Assembly (NCBI RefSeq): GCF_011806565.1
Contig: NZ_JAATOP010000002.1
Coordinates: forward strand, 310,001-374,000
DNA length: 64,000 nucleotides
From: Marivivens donghaensis
GTDB taxonomy: Bacteria; Pseudomonadota; Alphaproteobacteria; Rhodobacterales; Rhodobacteraceae
Direction: 5' to 3'
Within the stretch, counting starts at the first letter, position 1. Every line of letters begins with the position of its first letter. Positions 1 to 8,274 of the stretch are shown piece by piece. Under the pieces are notes generated by a model that made no database searches, was not told the origin of the DNA, and was given only the letters and a program-made list of their open reading frames with translations. The position numbers and the translations under genes were made by a program.

Positions 1-106
1 GCGAGCCTTGGTCGATGTGCCACTCGACAAGTTTTTTCAGCGTGTCCAGATCCACAGTGCCGTCCTTGAACGGCGTTACCAGCGCGGGCATCGATCCTCT
101 GAACAT
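1..106 (-). CDS. dapA: 4-hydroxy-tetrahydrodipicolinate synthase, 5' end only
   Basis: Only the first ~35 codons are in the window; the rest runs off the left edge. The reverse-strand reading begins [19 protein letters not shown] and continues with a segment like [12 protein letters not shown], the classic N-terminus of DapA, which condenses pyruvate with aspartate semialdehyde in lysine/diaminopimelate synthesis. A second in-frame ATG lies 15 nt downstream. The gene is divergent from the lytic transglycosylase gene, so both act on the supply or turnover of peptidoglycan. The 5' leader contains a 7-bp hairpin (128-146). Identification is confident from the N-terminus, but the catalytic residues cannot be seen. 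Confidence 0.85.
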   Translation of the reverse strand, partial: MFRGSMPALVTPFKDGTVDLDTLKKLVEWHIDQGS

Positions 107-252
107 AACGTCTTTCCTTGTCGTGTGGTGGGCGTGAGTCGCCCACAGTGAAAACGGGCGGAACCTAGACGGCTTTCCGCCGCTTGCCAAGTTTGTGAGT
201 TGAGGTTTAGCGCCTCTCCGCTAGGCTTTTAGGCGAGTAGCAGAGAAAAGAT

Positions 253-2238
253 ATGGCAAAACGTACATCAATACTGGCCGCGTGTTTTGCTGCGGTCCTT
301 CCTTTCAACGCAATGGCTCAGGATGCGGTGCTTACCGCAGCCTTCGAAGCCGCATCGGACGACGACTGGGAAGGCGCCTACGGACTGGTCGGCGTCGACC
401 TTGTGGCGCGTGATGTCGTGACGTGGGAGCGGCTGCGGCGCGGCGAGGGCGACTTCCTCGAATACGTCCAGTTCATCGACAGCCACGAAGATTGGCCGAC
501 AATGACCCAGCTTCGCGCGCGCGCCGAAGAGGCGATGGCTGACGGTGCAGAGAATGACGTTGTTGTATCCTTTTTTGATGGCGAAGATCCGCAGACCGGA
601 ACCGGAGCGTTGTTTCTTGTCCGCGCCCTTGTCGCCGCAGGTGAAAGCCAGCAAGCCGCGAAAGTGCTGAGTGACACTTGGGAAACCTACGGCCTGACCG
701 ACGAGGAGCACGCCCAGTTCGTCGAAGCGTTCGGGAGCCTGCTGGAGCCTTGGCACTGGAAGCGGACCGAGAACATGCTCTGGCGCTGGAAGACGACCGA
801 CGCGCGCCGGATGCTGCCTTTGCTGGATGACGACCACCGCGCTCTGGCCGAAGCCCGCATCGCGCTGATTTCCAAATCCGGCAACATCGACGAACTTGTC
901 GATGCAGTGCCTGCCTCGCTCGCCGATGATCCGGGATTGGCATATGACCAGTTCAACTACCTGTCGGATCAGGGCGAACGTACGCTCGCGATCGAGATTC
1001 TGAACAGCCGCACTGACAGCGCCGCTACGCTTGCGCAGCCTTTCCGCTGGTCAGGTTGGCGCCGCTCGCACGCACGTTGGGAAATGCGCGAAGGGCGCTA
1101 TGACAGCGCCTATCGCCTTGCCAGCAAACACTTCCTTACGCCTGACGACGGCGAGCCATACGCCGATCTGGAGTGGCTGGCCGGTTATGTCGCGCTGCGG
1201 TTCCTTGATGATCCGCGCCTCGCGCTTGAACATTTCCGCAAGCTGGAAGCCGCTGTCGATAGCCCGATCTCCGACGGTCGCGCAGGCTATTGGCTGGGGC
1301 GCGCGTATGAAGTGGCGGGTGATCCCGAAATGGCTGCCGTGTCATACCGCGAAGGGGCGGAGCACCAGACGGCATTCTACGGGCTGCTCGCATCGGAAAA
1401 AGCGAACATCCCGCTGGACCAGTCCATCGCGGGCAATGAAACCTTCCCCGCATACGAAGGGTCGGAGCTTGCCGAAAACGAGGTCGTCAAGGCGGCGTTC
1501 ATGTTGCTCGACGCAGGTGAGCGGGGCAAGGCTGTTTCGTTCTTTGCCGAATTGGGGCGCACTCTGGACCGCGAGCAATTGGGCACCATCGGACAAGAGC
1601 TGACCTCCCGAGACGATCCGTTCTTCCTCGTACTGCTCGGGAAAAGCGCTGCCGCGCGCGGGATCATCATTCCCGACCTCTATTTCCCGCTGCATGACCT
1701 GGCGAACATGGACTTACCGGTCGAGCCGGAGCTTGCTCTGTCGATCGCACGCCGCGAATCCGAATTCAATCCGGTTGTTGGTAGTTCGGTCGGCGCGCTA
1801 GGCCTGATGCAGTTGATGCCCGGCACCGCGCAGGATGTCGCGAATGATCTCGGAATTGACTACAGCAAGCCCCGCCTCACGTCCGACTGGCAGTACAACG
1901 CGACGCTCGGCAGCCGGTACCTCGAGATGCTGGAAGAGATGTTCGGCAACACGCCTGTCATGATCGCCGCAGGCTATAACGCCGGTCCGGGCCGTTCGCG
2001 TGACTGGGCTGCGCAGCGCGGTGATCCGCGTAAGGGCGAGGTTGATCCGATCGACTGGATCGAGATGATCCCCTTCCGCGAAACCCGCAACTACGTGATG
2101 CGCGTGACCGAAAGTATTCCGGTGTACAAAGCCCGCCTGAGCGGAGAGGTCGGTCCGGTGAACTTCACGTCTCTCCTGATCGGCAGCACGCCAATGCCGG
2201 TGCCGCGTGCCCGCCCGTGGGACAATGCGCCGAACTAG
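253..2238 (+). CDS. slt: Soluble lytic murein transglycosylase (Slt family)
   Basis: A periplasmic enzyme that cleaves the glycan strands of peptidoglycan with formation of 1,6-anhydroMurNAc. Residues 1-22 form a signal peptide ending in NAMA/Q. Residues ~30-470 are an all-helical superhelical region, as in Slt70. The C-terminal SLT domain (~490-630) shows the expected motifs: RRESEFNP with catalytic Glu502, GLMQLMPGTA and AGYNAGPGR. Length (661 aa) is normal for the family. It is divergent from dapA, and its stop codon overlaps the stop of the convergent DMT transporter gene. The start is the ATG in front of the signal peptide. The family assignment is secure; the precise physiological substrate is inferred. 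Confidence 0.93.
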   Translation: MAKRTSILAACFAAVLPFNAMAQDAVLTAAFEAASDDDWEGAYGLVGVDLVARDVVTWERLRRGEGDFLEYVQFIDSHEDWPTMTQLRARAEEAMADGAENDVVVSFFDGEDPQTGTGALFLVRALVAAGESQQAAKVLSDTWETYGLTDEEHAQFVEAFGSLLEPWHWKRTENMLWRWKTTDARRMLPLLDDDHRALAEARIALISKSGNIDELVDAVPASLADDPGLAYDQFNYLSDQGERTLAIEILNSRTDSAATLAQPFRWSGWRRSHARWEMREGRYDSAYRLASKHFLTPDDGEPYADLEWLAGYVALRFLDDPRLALEHFRKLEAAVDSPISDGRAGYWLGRAYEVAGDPEMAAVSYREGAEHQTAFYGLLASEKANIPLDQSIAGNETFPAYEGSELAENEVVKAAFMLLDAGERGKAVSFFAELGRTLDREQLGTIGQELTSRDDPFFLVLLGKSAAARGIIIPDLYFPLHDLANMDLPVEPELALSIARRESEFNPVVGSSVGALGLMQLMPGTAQDVANDLGIDYSKPRLTSDWQYNATLGSRYLEMLEEMFGNTPVMIAAGYNAGPGRSRDWAAQRGDPRKGEVDPIDWIEMIPFRETRNYVMRVTESIPVYKARLSGEVGPVNFTSLLIGSTPMPVPRARPWDNAPN

Positions 2239-3113
2239 GCCGCCGCGAGCTTCTTTTTCCGCTCGCGGAAGAACGTGAACAGCCCTGCGCTAACGACGAT
2301 GATCGCTCCGACGACCACGTTGATGCGCAGGGTGTCATGGAACACCAGCACGCCGATAGACGATGCGAAGGGCAGTTGCAGGTAGGCGAAGGGCTGCACC
2401 GCACTGGCCTCTGCCACGTCGTAGACCTTGATCAGGATGTAATGGCCGCTGGCGGCTGACACGCAGAGCGTCGCCATCAGGAACCAGTCGAAGGTGCTCA
2501 TCGGCTCCCAGTACCAGATGCCGACGGCTGTCATCGCGATGGCTCCGGAAACGCCTGTCCAGAAAAAGGACGTCGATGGGCGGTCGTGGCGTGCAACGTA
2601 GCGGGTCAGGATGCCGTAAACAGCAAACATGACCGCAGCGATCAGCGCCCAGAGCATGTCGGGCGTGAACACCCCGTACCCGGGTTGCAGGATCACGAGG
2701 ACGCCGAGGAAGCCAACGGCGATGGCCGACCAGCGTTTCCAACCGACTTTTTCGCCCAGCACCGGACCGGAGAAGGCGACGATGAGCAGCGGATAGCAGG
2801 CAAAGATCGCGTGCGCTTCCACCAACCCCAATCGGACGAAAGCTACAATCGTCATGCAGATTTCCGCGACGAGCAAGACGCCTCGGAAAATCTGGAGGCC
2901 GAGGACCTTGCTGCTGGCCACCTTGCGGACCGACCCGCCGCGATGCTTGGCCATGAAAATGACGAAGGCAGCGAAGAACCAGTAGCGGACCATCACGACC
3001 ATGCGGACGTCGTATGTGTCGGCGAGGTGACGCGACAGACCGTCCTGCATCGCAAAGATAAAGGTCGCGCAAATCATCAGGATGATGCCGAGGCGCGTGT
3101 TCTGTTCGGTCAT
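2235..3113 (-). CDS. DMT-family (EamA) transporter
   Basis: A 292-residue inner-membrane protein with about ten hydrophobic segments arranged as two EamA repeats, typical of drug/metabolite transporters. The N-terminus is MTEQNTRLGIILMICATFI, and a later GVLVILQPGYGVF segment is typical of the family; the C-terminus is basic (ERKKKL). A longer reading frame extends upstream, but the ATG at 3113 overlaps the stop of the upstream methyltransferase gene as ATGA, so translational coupling supports this start. The substrate cannot be predicted. The 3' end overlaps the slt stop codon. Confidence 0.85.
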   Translation of the reverse strand: MTEQNTRLGIILMICATFIFAMQDGLSRHLADTYDVRMVVMVRYWFFAAFVIFMAKHRGGSVRKVASSKVLGLQIFRGVLLVAEICMTIVAFVRLGLVEAHAIFACYPLLIVAFSGPVLGEKVGWKRWSAIAVGFLGVLVILQPGYGVFTPDMLWALIAAVMFAVYGILTRYVARHDRPSTSFFWTGVSGAIAMTAVGIWYWEPMSTFDWFLMATLCVSAASGHYILIKVYDVAEASAVQPFAYLQLPFASSIGVLVFHDTLRINVVVGAIIVVSAGLFTFFRERKKKLAAA

Positions 3114-3781
3114 GCTTTGACAGCTTTCGTCATGTGGCGCTTGCGGCCAAACCCCGGAACGCGTTCGACGGTGAAGCCAGCGAGCTCCAAATTGCGGCGG
3201 ACGTGCCCTGCGGCGGTATAGGTCGCGGCAGTGCCGCATTGTTTGGTATGCGCGCCGACTTCAGCCATCACATCGCTTTCCCACATCTCAGGGTTCTTTG
3301 CGGGGCTGAAACCATCAAGAAACCACGCATCGGCTTGTAGCGAGTGTGCCGGCAGTGTCTGACGAACATCGCCTTTTACGATGCGCAAGCGAACAGGGCC
3401 GAAATCCAGCTCATCACCTTGGTCAATCTGCGCCAGCAGCTGCGCGGACCACTTCGACAACTCTGGCCAAGCAGCGAGGGCGTTCGCCATGTCTTTCTTT
3501 GCCATCGGGAAGGCTTCGAACGTTGTGAACGTCAGCGTGCCGTTCGCGCCGGCTTCCTCCCACGCTTTCCACGTCGTCAGGAAATTCAACCCCGTGCCGA
3601 AGCCGAGCTCTCCGATATGGAAATCGCCGCCGAACCGCGCGGGCAGGTCGTTGCCCTGAAGGAAAACGTATCGTGTCTCCTCCAAGCCGTTATCGAGCGA
3701 GAAGTAGGGGTCGTCGAACTGCCGCGACACGGGGATGGTCCCGTCCCGCCAGTCCAGCTGGGCTTGTGGCTGGTCGTTCAT
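3110..3781 (-). CDS. mnmD: MnmC-type tRNA methyltransferase domain protein (MnmD-like)
   Basis: Predicted SAM-dependent methyltransferase that completes the wobble uridine mnm5(s2)U modification in tRNA. It has a SAM-binding motif GELGFGTGLNFL and the family signature FLDGFSPAKNPEMW. The 223-residue length corresponds to the methyltransferase half of the bifunctional enterobacterial MnmC. The ATG at 3781 gives the family N-terminus (MNDQPQAQLDWRDGTIPVS) and avoids the spurious upstream extension. The oxidase half appears to be encoded by the divergent gene starting 48 bp away. The 3' end overlaps the DMT transporter start as ATGA. Confidence 0.85.
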   Translation of the reverse strand: MNDQPQAQLDWRDGTIPVSRQFDDPYFSLDNGLEETRYVFLQGNDLPARFGGDFHIGELGFGTGLNFLTTWKAWEEAGANGTLTFTTFEAFPMAKKDMANALAAWPELSKWSAQLLAQIDQGDELDFGPVRLRIVKGDVRQTLPAHSLQADAWFLDGFSPAKNPEMWESDVMAEVGAHTKQCGTAATYTAAGHVRRNLELAGFTVERVPGFGRKRHMTKAVKA

Positions 3782-3828
3782 GAGGGCATGCCTTAAGGAT
3801 GCGGCGAATGTGAACGCGGGGTTGTGAA

Positions 3829-4869
3829 ATGGCAATGGTCGATGTGACGGTCTACGGGGCAGGGGCATTTGGCCTGTCGGTCGCCTACGCCTGCATTTCG
3901 CGCGGGGCCAAGGTCCGCGTGATCGACCCTTTCGGTGTGGCCGCAGGATCGTCGGGCGGCATCGTCGGGGCGCTCGCGCCGCATGTGCCCGAAAATTGGA
4001 ACGACAAGAAAGCTTTCCAGTTCGACAGCCTCGCGATGGCGGAGGAGTTCTGGACCGAGATTGCCGACGTGTCGGGGCAGGATCCCGGTTACCTGCGCTC
4101 GGGTCGTTTGCAGCCGCTGGCCGACGAGAAAGCCGTGGAACTGGCTAAACAGCGCGCCGTGACAGCTGCCGAACTTTGGCAGGGCAAGTTCGACTGGCAG
4201 ATCGTTGACGCTGATGACTACGGCGACTGGGCCCCGCAGAGCGGCAGCGGCAAACTCATCCATGACAATCTCACCGCGCGGGTCCATCCGCGCAAGGCGA
4301 CCCACGCGCTCGCCGCTGCGATCATCGCCAAGGGGGGAGAGATCACAGACGCGGGCGCTCCTGAAGGCAAGGTCGTCTATGCCACCGGTTGGAAGGGCCT
4401 TGTCGAGCTGTCAACGCAAAAAGGGAAGTCGGTTGGCGCAGGCATCAAGGGCCAGTCCGCGCTGCTGAAGTTGGACGCGATCCAGAAGCCGCAGCTCTTT
4501 GCCGATAGCCTCCATATCGTTCCGCATATCGATGGTACTGTCGCCATCGGCTCGACGACCGAGCGCGAGTTCGATGATCCGTCATCCACCGACGCGCAGC
4601 TTGAAGACGTGATCGCCCGCGCCATCGAAGCCTTCCCCGTTCTCGCCGGCGCCAAAGTAGTGGAGCGCTGGGCTGGCGTGCGTCCGCGCGCCAAGAGCCG
4701 CGCGCCCATGCTCGGCGAGCATCCGTTCGAGGCGGGCGCCTATATAGCCAATGGCGGGTTCAAGATCGGGTTTGGCATGGCTCCGAAAGTCGGGCTGGTT
4801 ATGGCCGATCTGCTGCTGGAAGGTGTCGACGCAATCCCCGACGGCTTCAAACCCGACGCGAGTTTCTAG
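3829..4869 (+). CDS. FAD-dependent oxidoreductase, probable MnmC oxidase half
   Basis: A 346-residue DAO-fold flavoprotein. The Rossmann motif VTVYGAGAFGLSVAYACISRG is at residues ~6-26, a GSSGGIVGALAP segment resembles the MnmC oxidase motif GASGNRQGALYP, and the C-terminal RPRAKSRAPMLGEHP plus ANGGFKIGFGMAP are typical of the glycine-oxidase/MnmC group. By position, divergent from the MnmD-like methyltransferase gene, I infer that it removes the carboxymethyl group of cmnm5U in tRNA. Another amino-acid oxidase role is possible. ATG 3829 and ATG 3835 are both feasible starts. The 3' end overlaps the convergent FMN reductase gene by 4 nt. Confidence 0.78.
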   Translation: MAMVDVTVYGAGAFGLSVAYACISRGAKVRVIDPFGVAAGSSGGIVGALAPHVPENWNDKKAFQFDSLAMAEEFWTEIADVSGQDPGYLRSGRLQPLADEKAVELAKQRAVTAAELWQGKFDWQIVDADDYGDWAPQSGSGKLIHDNLTARVHPRKATHALAAAIIAKGGEITDAGAPEGKVVYATGWKGLVELSTQKGKSVGAGIKGQSALLKLDAIQKPQLFADSLHIVPHIDGTVAIGSTTEREFDDPSSTDAQLEDVIARAIEAFPVLAGAKVVERWAGVRPRAKSRAPMLGEHPFEAGAYIANGGFKIGFGMAPKVGLVMADLLLEGVDAIPDGFKPDASF

Positions 4870-5417
4870 CGTACCGGATTGCAGGCTGCGACGAGGTCTC
4901 TGAATGCCGCAACATGGGTGGTCAGCGCCCGCCGCGCACGTTCGTCCGTCAGATATCCGTCTTCGTCAAAGCAGTCCGCAGGGTTTGACACCAGAACCTC
5001 CCGCCCGTTCATTACCAGCGGTCCGAACGGGGCCAGCGCAAGGCGGAGCGCGAACTGGGAACGGTCGCCGCCACCGCGCCCTGCCGCTGCCGAGATGATC
5101 GACACAGGCTTATCTGTCCACGGATTGTCGGGCAGTCGGCTGATCCAGTCGAGCGCGTTTTTCAGCCCGCCCGGTAGCGATTTGTTGTACTCGGGGGTGG
5201 CGATAATGACCGCATCCGCCTTGCTGATCCAGTCTGCAAGTGTCTGGACGCTTTCGGGAATACCGTCTTCGTCTTCGAGATCGCCGTTATAAAGCGGAAA
5301 GCGAATATCGCCCATCCTGTAGAGGTCCGGTGCAAACTCGCGAATGGCTTCCTGCAAGAGCATGAGGTTGTAAGACCCCCTTCTGAGCGACCCGCAGATC
5401 CCGAGAATTTTCGCCAT
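4866..5417 (-). CDS. NADPH-dependent FMN reductase family protein
   Basis: A 183-residue flavodoxin-fold reductase. The FMN phosphate-binding loop GICGSLRRGSYN lies at residues 6-17, and the family signature TPEYNKSLPGGLKNALDW sits in the middle. Such cytosolic enzymes (ChrR/YieF/ArsH-like) reduce FMN, quinones or metal oxyanions with NAD(P)H. The gene is transcribed away from the TPP-enzyme gene, and its stop overlaps the FAD oxidoreductase stop. The substrate cannot be read from the sequence. Confidence 0.85.
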   Translation of the reverse strand: MAKILGICGSLRRGSYNLMLLQEAIREFAPDLYRMGDIRFPLYNGDLEDEDGIPESVQTLADWISKADAVIIATPEYNKSLPGGLKNALDWISRLPDNPWTDKPVSIISAAAGRGGGDRSQFALRLALAPFGPLVMNGREVLVSNPADCFDEDGYLTDERARRALTTHVAAFRDLVAACNPVR

Positions 5418-5490
5418 TCATGTTCCCTACTTGCTGATCCGGCTCCATCCGATCAGAGTGCAACGGATGTCTAATACGGGAGGTAGAATG

Positions 5491-7122
5491 ATGCGTCACG
5501 GCGGCAAGGTTCTTGCGGATCAGTTGTCCATTCTGGGCGTAAAGCGTGTGTTTTCTGTTCCGGGCGAAAGCTTTCTGGCGGCTCTCGACGGCCTGTACGA
5601 CAGCGGCATCGAAAACATCGTCTGCCGCCACGAAGGCGGCGCCGCGATGATGGCAGAGGCTTATGGCAAACTGACCGGCACCCCCGGCGTTGCATTTGTC
5701 ACCCGCGGACCGGGCGCGACCAATGCCAGCGCAGGCGTGCATGTGGCCCGTCAGGACTCGACGCCGATGGTCCTTTTCGTCGGGCAGATCGCACGTGACC
5801 ACCGCGATCGTGACGTATTTCAGGAGGTCGACTACCGTGCCATGTTCGGACCTCTGGCGAAATGGGTTGCCGAGATCGATCAGACCGACCGCCTGCCCGA
5901 ATACATCGCCCGCGCGTTCCACATCGCACAAACGGGCCGTCCGGGACCGGTCGTTCTGGCTCTGCCCGAAGACATGCTGAGCGCTACTTGCGACGTTGCC
6001 GACATGCGCCCGCCTGCTCAGATCGCCTCGCCTGCCGTCGATGCTCAGGTGGCCGCTAATTGGCTCGCCGAGGCAACCAACCCGCTCGTCGTCGTGGGTG
6101 GGCCGCATTGGTCGGCGGACGCCGAGGACGCACTTGCCCGCTTCGCCGACGCCCACCAGATCCCTGTCGCAGCCGACTTCCGCCGTCAGGATTACCTGCG
6201 CAATGACCACCCTTGCTACGCTGGCGATCTGAACGTCGCGATGAACCCCGCTCTGGCGCAGCGACTGGCGAATGCCGACCGCCTGCTGGTGCTGGGCTCA
6301 CGCCTTGGCGACATCGAAACCAAGGGCTTCACGCTCGCCGATCCGACCCGCCAACAGCAGCGCATTTTCCACGTCCATGCAGACATCGCCGAGCTTGGCC
6401 GCCTCTGGCAGCCCGACCATGCAGTCTGCATGCGCGCTGACGAATTCGTAAAGGCTCTGGCCGCGGTGCCGCCCGTCAAAACCTTCGAAAAGAAAGCGTC
6501 CGACGCCAAGCAGGCTTACAAGAAATGGGTCACCCCGATAGAGACGCCCGGTGCGGTCAAACAGGAAGGCGTGATCAAATGGCTGTCGGACAACCTACCG
6601 AAAGATGCGATTGTCACCAACGGTGCCGGTAACTACGCCGCCTTCCTACACCGCTATTTCAGCTACAAACAATACGGCACGCAGCTCGCGCCGACGTCCG
6701 GCTCAATGGGCTACGGATTTCCGGCGGCGGTGTCGGCGTCGCTTGAACACCCTGACAAAACCGTTGTCTGCCTCGCGGGTGACGGCTGCATCCAGATGAC
6801 GCTCAATGAGATGTCGACAGCCATCCAACACGGCGCAAAGCCGATCGTCATCGTGATGAACAACGGCCAGTACGGCACGATCAGGATGCATCAGGAGCGC
6901 AGCTACAAGGAACGCGTCTCCGGCACTGCCCTCGCCAATCCGGACTACGCTGCGCTCGCTCGGGCCTATGGAGGTCACGGTGAAACCGTCGAAACCCAAG
7001 CCGACTTTGCCCCCGCTTTCGAACGCGCCCGCGCGTCCGGCACGCTGGCAGTCATCGAATGCCGCATCGATCCCGAGGCCCTCAGCACCGGCCAAACCCT
7101 CACCCAAGTGCGCGGCGGCTGA
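5491..7122 (+). CDS. Thiamine pyrophosphate-dependent enzyme, acetolactate synthase-like
   Basis: A 543-residue member of the acetolactate synthase large-subunit superfamily. It has an N-terminal TPP pyrimidine domain with catalytic Glu48 in CRHEGGAA, a central FAD/nucleotide domain, and a C-terminal TPP-pyrophosphate domain with GDGCIQMTLNE followed by the metal-binding NN. There is no regulatory small subunit gene beside it, so it is more likely a catabolic or oxalyl-CoA decarboxylase/glyoxylate carboligase-type relative than the biosynthetic IlvB. A GGGAGGT Shine-Dalgarno at 5478-5484 lies 6 nt before ATG 5491; ATG 5488 and an upstream in-frame ATG at 5467 are alternatives. The substrate remains uncertain. 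Confidence 0.8.
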   Translation: MRHGGKVLADQLSILGVKRVFSVPGESFLAALDGLYDSGIENIVCRHEGGAAMMAEAYGKLTGTPGVAFVTRGPGATNASAGVHVARQDSTPMVLFVGQIARDHRDRDVFQEVDYRAMFGPLAKWVAEIDQTDRLPEYIARAFHIAQTGRPGPVVLALPEDMLSATCDVADMRPPAQIASPAVDAQVAANWLAEATNPLVVVGGPHWSADAEDALARFADAHQIPVAADFRRQDYLRNDHPCYAGDLNVAMNPALAQRLANADRLLVLGSRLGDIETKGFTLADPTRQQQRIFHVHADIAELGRLWQPDHAVCMRADEFVKALAAVPPVKTFEKKASDAKQAYKKWVTPIETPGAVKQEGVIKWLSDNLPKDAIVTNGAGNYAAFLHRYFSYKQYGTQLAPTSGSMGYGFPAAVSASLEHPDKTVVCLAGDGCIQMTLNEMSTAIQHGAKPIVIVMNNGQYGTIRMHQERSYKERVSGTALANPDYAALARAYGGHGETVETQADFAPAFERARASGTLAVIECRIDPEALSTGQTLTQVRGG

Positions 7123-7125
7123 TCT

Positions 7126-7187
7126 TCATTCTGACAGAAATACCTCGGGGGTGAGGCCGCAAGGCCGAGGGGGCAGCGCCCCCTCGT
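7126..7187 (+). repeat. Intergenic hairpin repeat, copy 1
   Basis: Non-coding spacer between two convergent genes. It reads AAATACCTCGGGGGTGA, then a short variable part, then a perfect hairpin GAGGGGGC-AGC-GCCCCCTC (7167-7185). The same architecture recurs at 28990-29050 and 45966-46021 in the opposite orientation. It may terminate transcription from either side, although there is no long T-run. Confidence 0.75.
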
Positions 7188-7193
7188 CGCCGA

Positions 7194-7802
7194 TCAGTAT
7201 TCGACGCCGATCTGGGCCTTGATGCCCGAACGGAACGGGTGCTTGAGCAGCTCCATTTCCGTCACGAGGTCAGCGATCTCGATCAGGTCTTCATGCGCAT
7301 TGCGGCCCGTAAGGACGACGTGGGTCATGTGCGGCTTCTCGGTCGAAAGGAACTCGACCACGTCGTCGATTTTCACATAGTCATAGCGTATCGCGATGTT
7401 GATCTCGTCGAGCAGGACCATCGAATTTGCCGGATCGCGGATGAGGTCCTTGGCCTTTTCCCACGCCGCCTGCGCCATTTCTGTGTCGCGGGTTTTGTCC
7501 TGCGTTTCCCACGTAAAGCCTTCGCCCATCGTATGGAATTCGCACATATCACTGAAGCGCTCGAGGATCAGGTCGCGCTCGCCGGTGCTCATGCCGCCTT
7601 TGATGAACTGCACAACAGCGCTTTTCATCCCGTGGGCGATGTGGCGGAAGATCATACCAAAAGCAGCGGTCGATTTGCCTTTGCCCTTGCCAGTGTGAAC
7701 GATGATCAGGCCCTTCTGGTCCGTCTTCGTCGACATGATCTTATCGCGCGCGGCTTTCTTCTTGGCCATCTTGAGGGCGTGGCGTTCGGTATCTTCCGTC
7801 AT
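7194..7802 (-). CDS. cobO: Corrinoid adenosyltransferase CobO (CobA/BtuR type)
   Basis: Transfers the adenosyl group of ATP to the cobalt of cob(I)yrinic acid a,c-diamide or cobalamin, in the cytosol. The P-loop HTGKGKGKSTAAFG lies at residues ~36-49, and LLDEINIAIRYDYV plus VLTGRNAHEDLIEIADLVTE match CobO/BtuR throughout. The start at 7802 follows an AGGAG Shine-Dalgarno; the longer frame upstream is not family-like. Length is 202 aa, normal for the family. It lies downstream of cobN on the same strand but across a 472-bp gap holding a terminator-like hairpin. A second, unrelated adenosyltransferase (PduO type) is encoded at 60227-60799. Confidence 0.93.
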   Translation of the reverse strand: MTEDTERHALKMAKKKAARDKIMSTKTDQKGLIIVHTGKGKGKSTAAFGMIFRHIAHGMKSAVVQFIKGGMSTGERDLILERFSDMCEFHTMGEGFTWETQDKTRDTEMAQAAWEKAKDLIRDPANSMVLLDEINIAIRYDYVKIDDVVEFLSTEKPHMTHVVLTGRNAHEDLIEIADLVTEMELLKHPFRSGIKAQIGVEY

Positions 7803-7858
7803 GCAAATCTCCTGTTTGGCGCAACTGTGAGGGTTTCGCTGGCGAGGTTCAAGACAGC

Positions 7859-7885
7859 AAAAAAGGGCGCGTCTGTTGCGCGCGC
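7859..7885 (-). terminator. Terminator-like hairpin between cobN and cobO
   Basis: On the reverse strand a 5-bp GC stem (GCGCG/CGCGC, 7867-7871 with 7879-7883) is followed closely by six T residues (7859-7864). It could end the cobN transcript or attenuate read-through into cobO, whose ATG is ~57 nt downstream. The stem is short, so confidence is modest. The rest of the 7803-8206 gap holds no convincing gene and no recognisable riboswitch core. Confidence 0.4.
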
Positions 7886-8206
7886 TTTCGCACACGATTG
7901 ATCGGTGATTGTTCAGCCGGAAGGGCAACCGATAGCGGACAACCGAAGGTGCAGCGGCTGAGGTCGAACGTCGAACCGATCATACGGATTTGCTGTAAAT
8001 GTATCGGGTTCGCGGTTGTGGCGAAACTCGGCGGGAACCTTCGCGGGCGAGAGGGTGTTGATATAGCAACCGCCGCAGCGAGCCTCCCCGGCTGTGGCCC
8101 TTAGTCAACATATTTGGAATGCGTCGCACCTTCGCGCCGTTTGTCACTTCCCGTTACGAGCGTATCGGGGCAAAGGGCGGATTGTGCATACGCAGCAGGA
8201 TTTACA

Positions 8207-8272
8207 ATGCAGTATTTCGCTTTGTCTATGTTTGTTCTGTACTTCGCTGTCGCCGCAATCGCGACTGTCTGA
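8207..8272 (+). CDS. Possible 21-residue hydrophobic micro-protein
   Basis: A very short frame reading MQYFALSMFVLYFAVAAIATV, preceded by CAGGA at 8196-8200, 6 nt before the ATG. The peptide is one continuous hydrophobic stretch long enough for a single transmembrane helix and resembles in size the tiny subunits of membrane complexes, though I recognise no family. It ends 2 nt before the stop codon of cobN, convergent to it, in an otherwise gene-free 472-bp gap. It could be a chance frame; ribosome-binding spacing and uninterrupted hydrophobicity are the only support. Confidence 0.3.
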   Translation: MQYFALSMFVLYFAVAAIATV

Positions 8273-8274
8273 GT

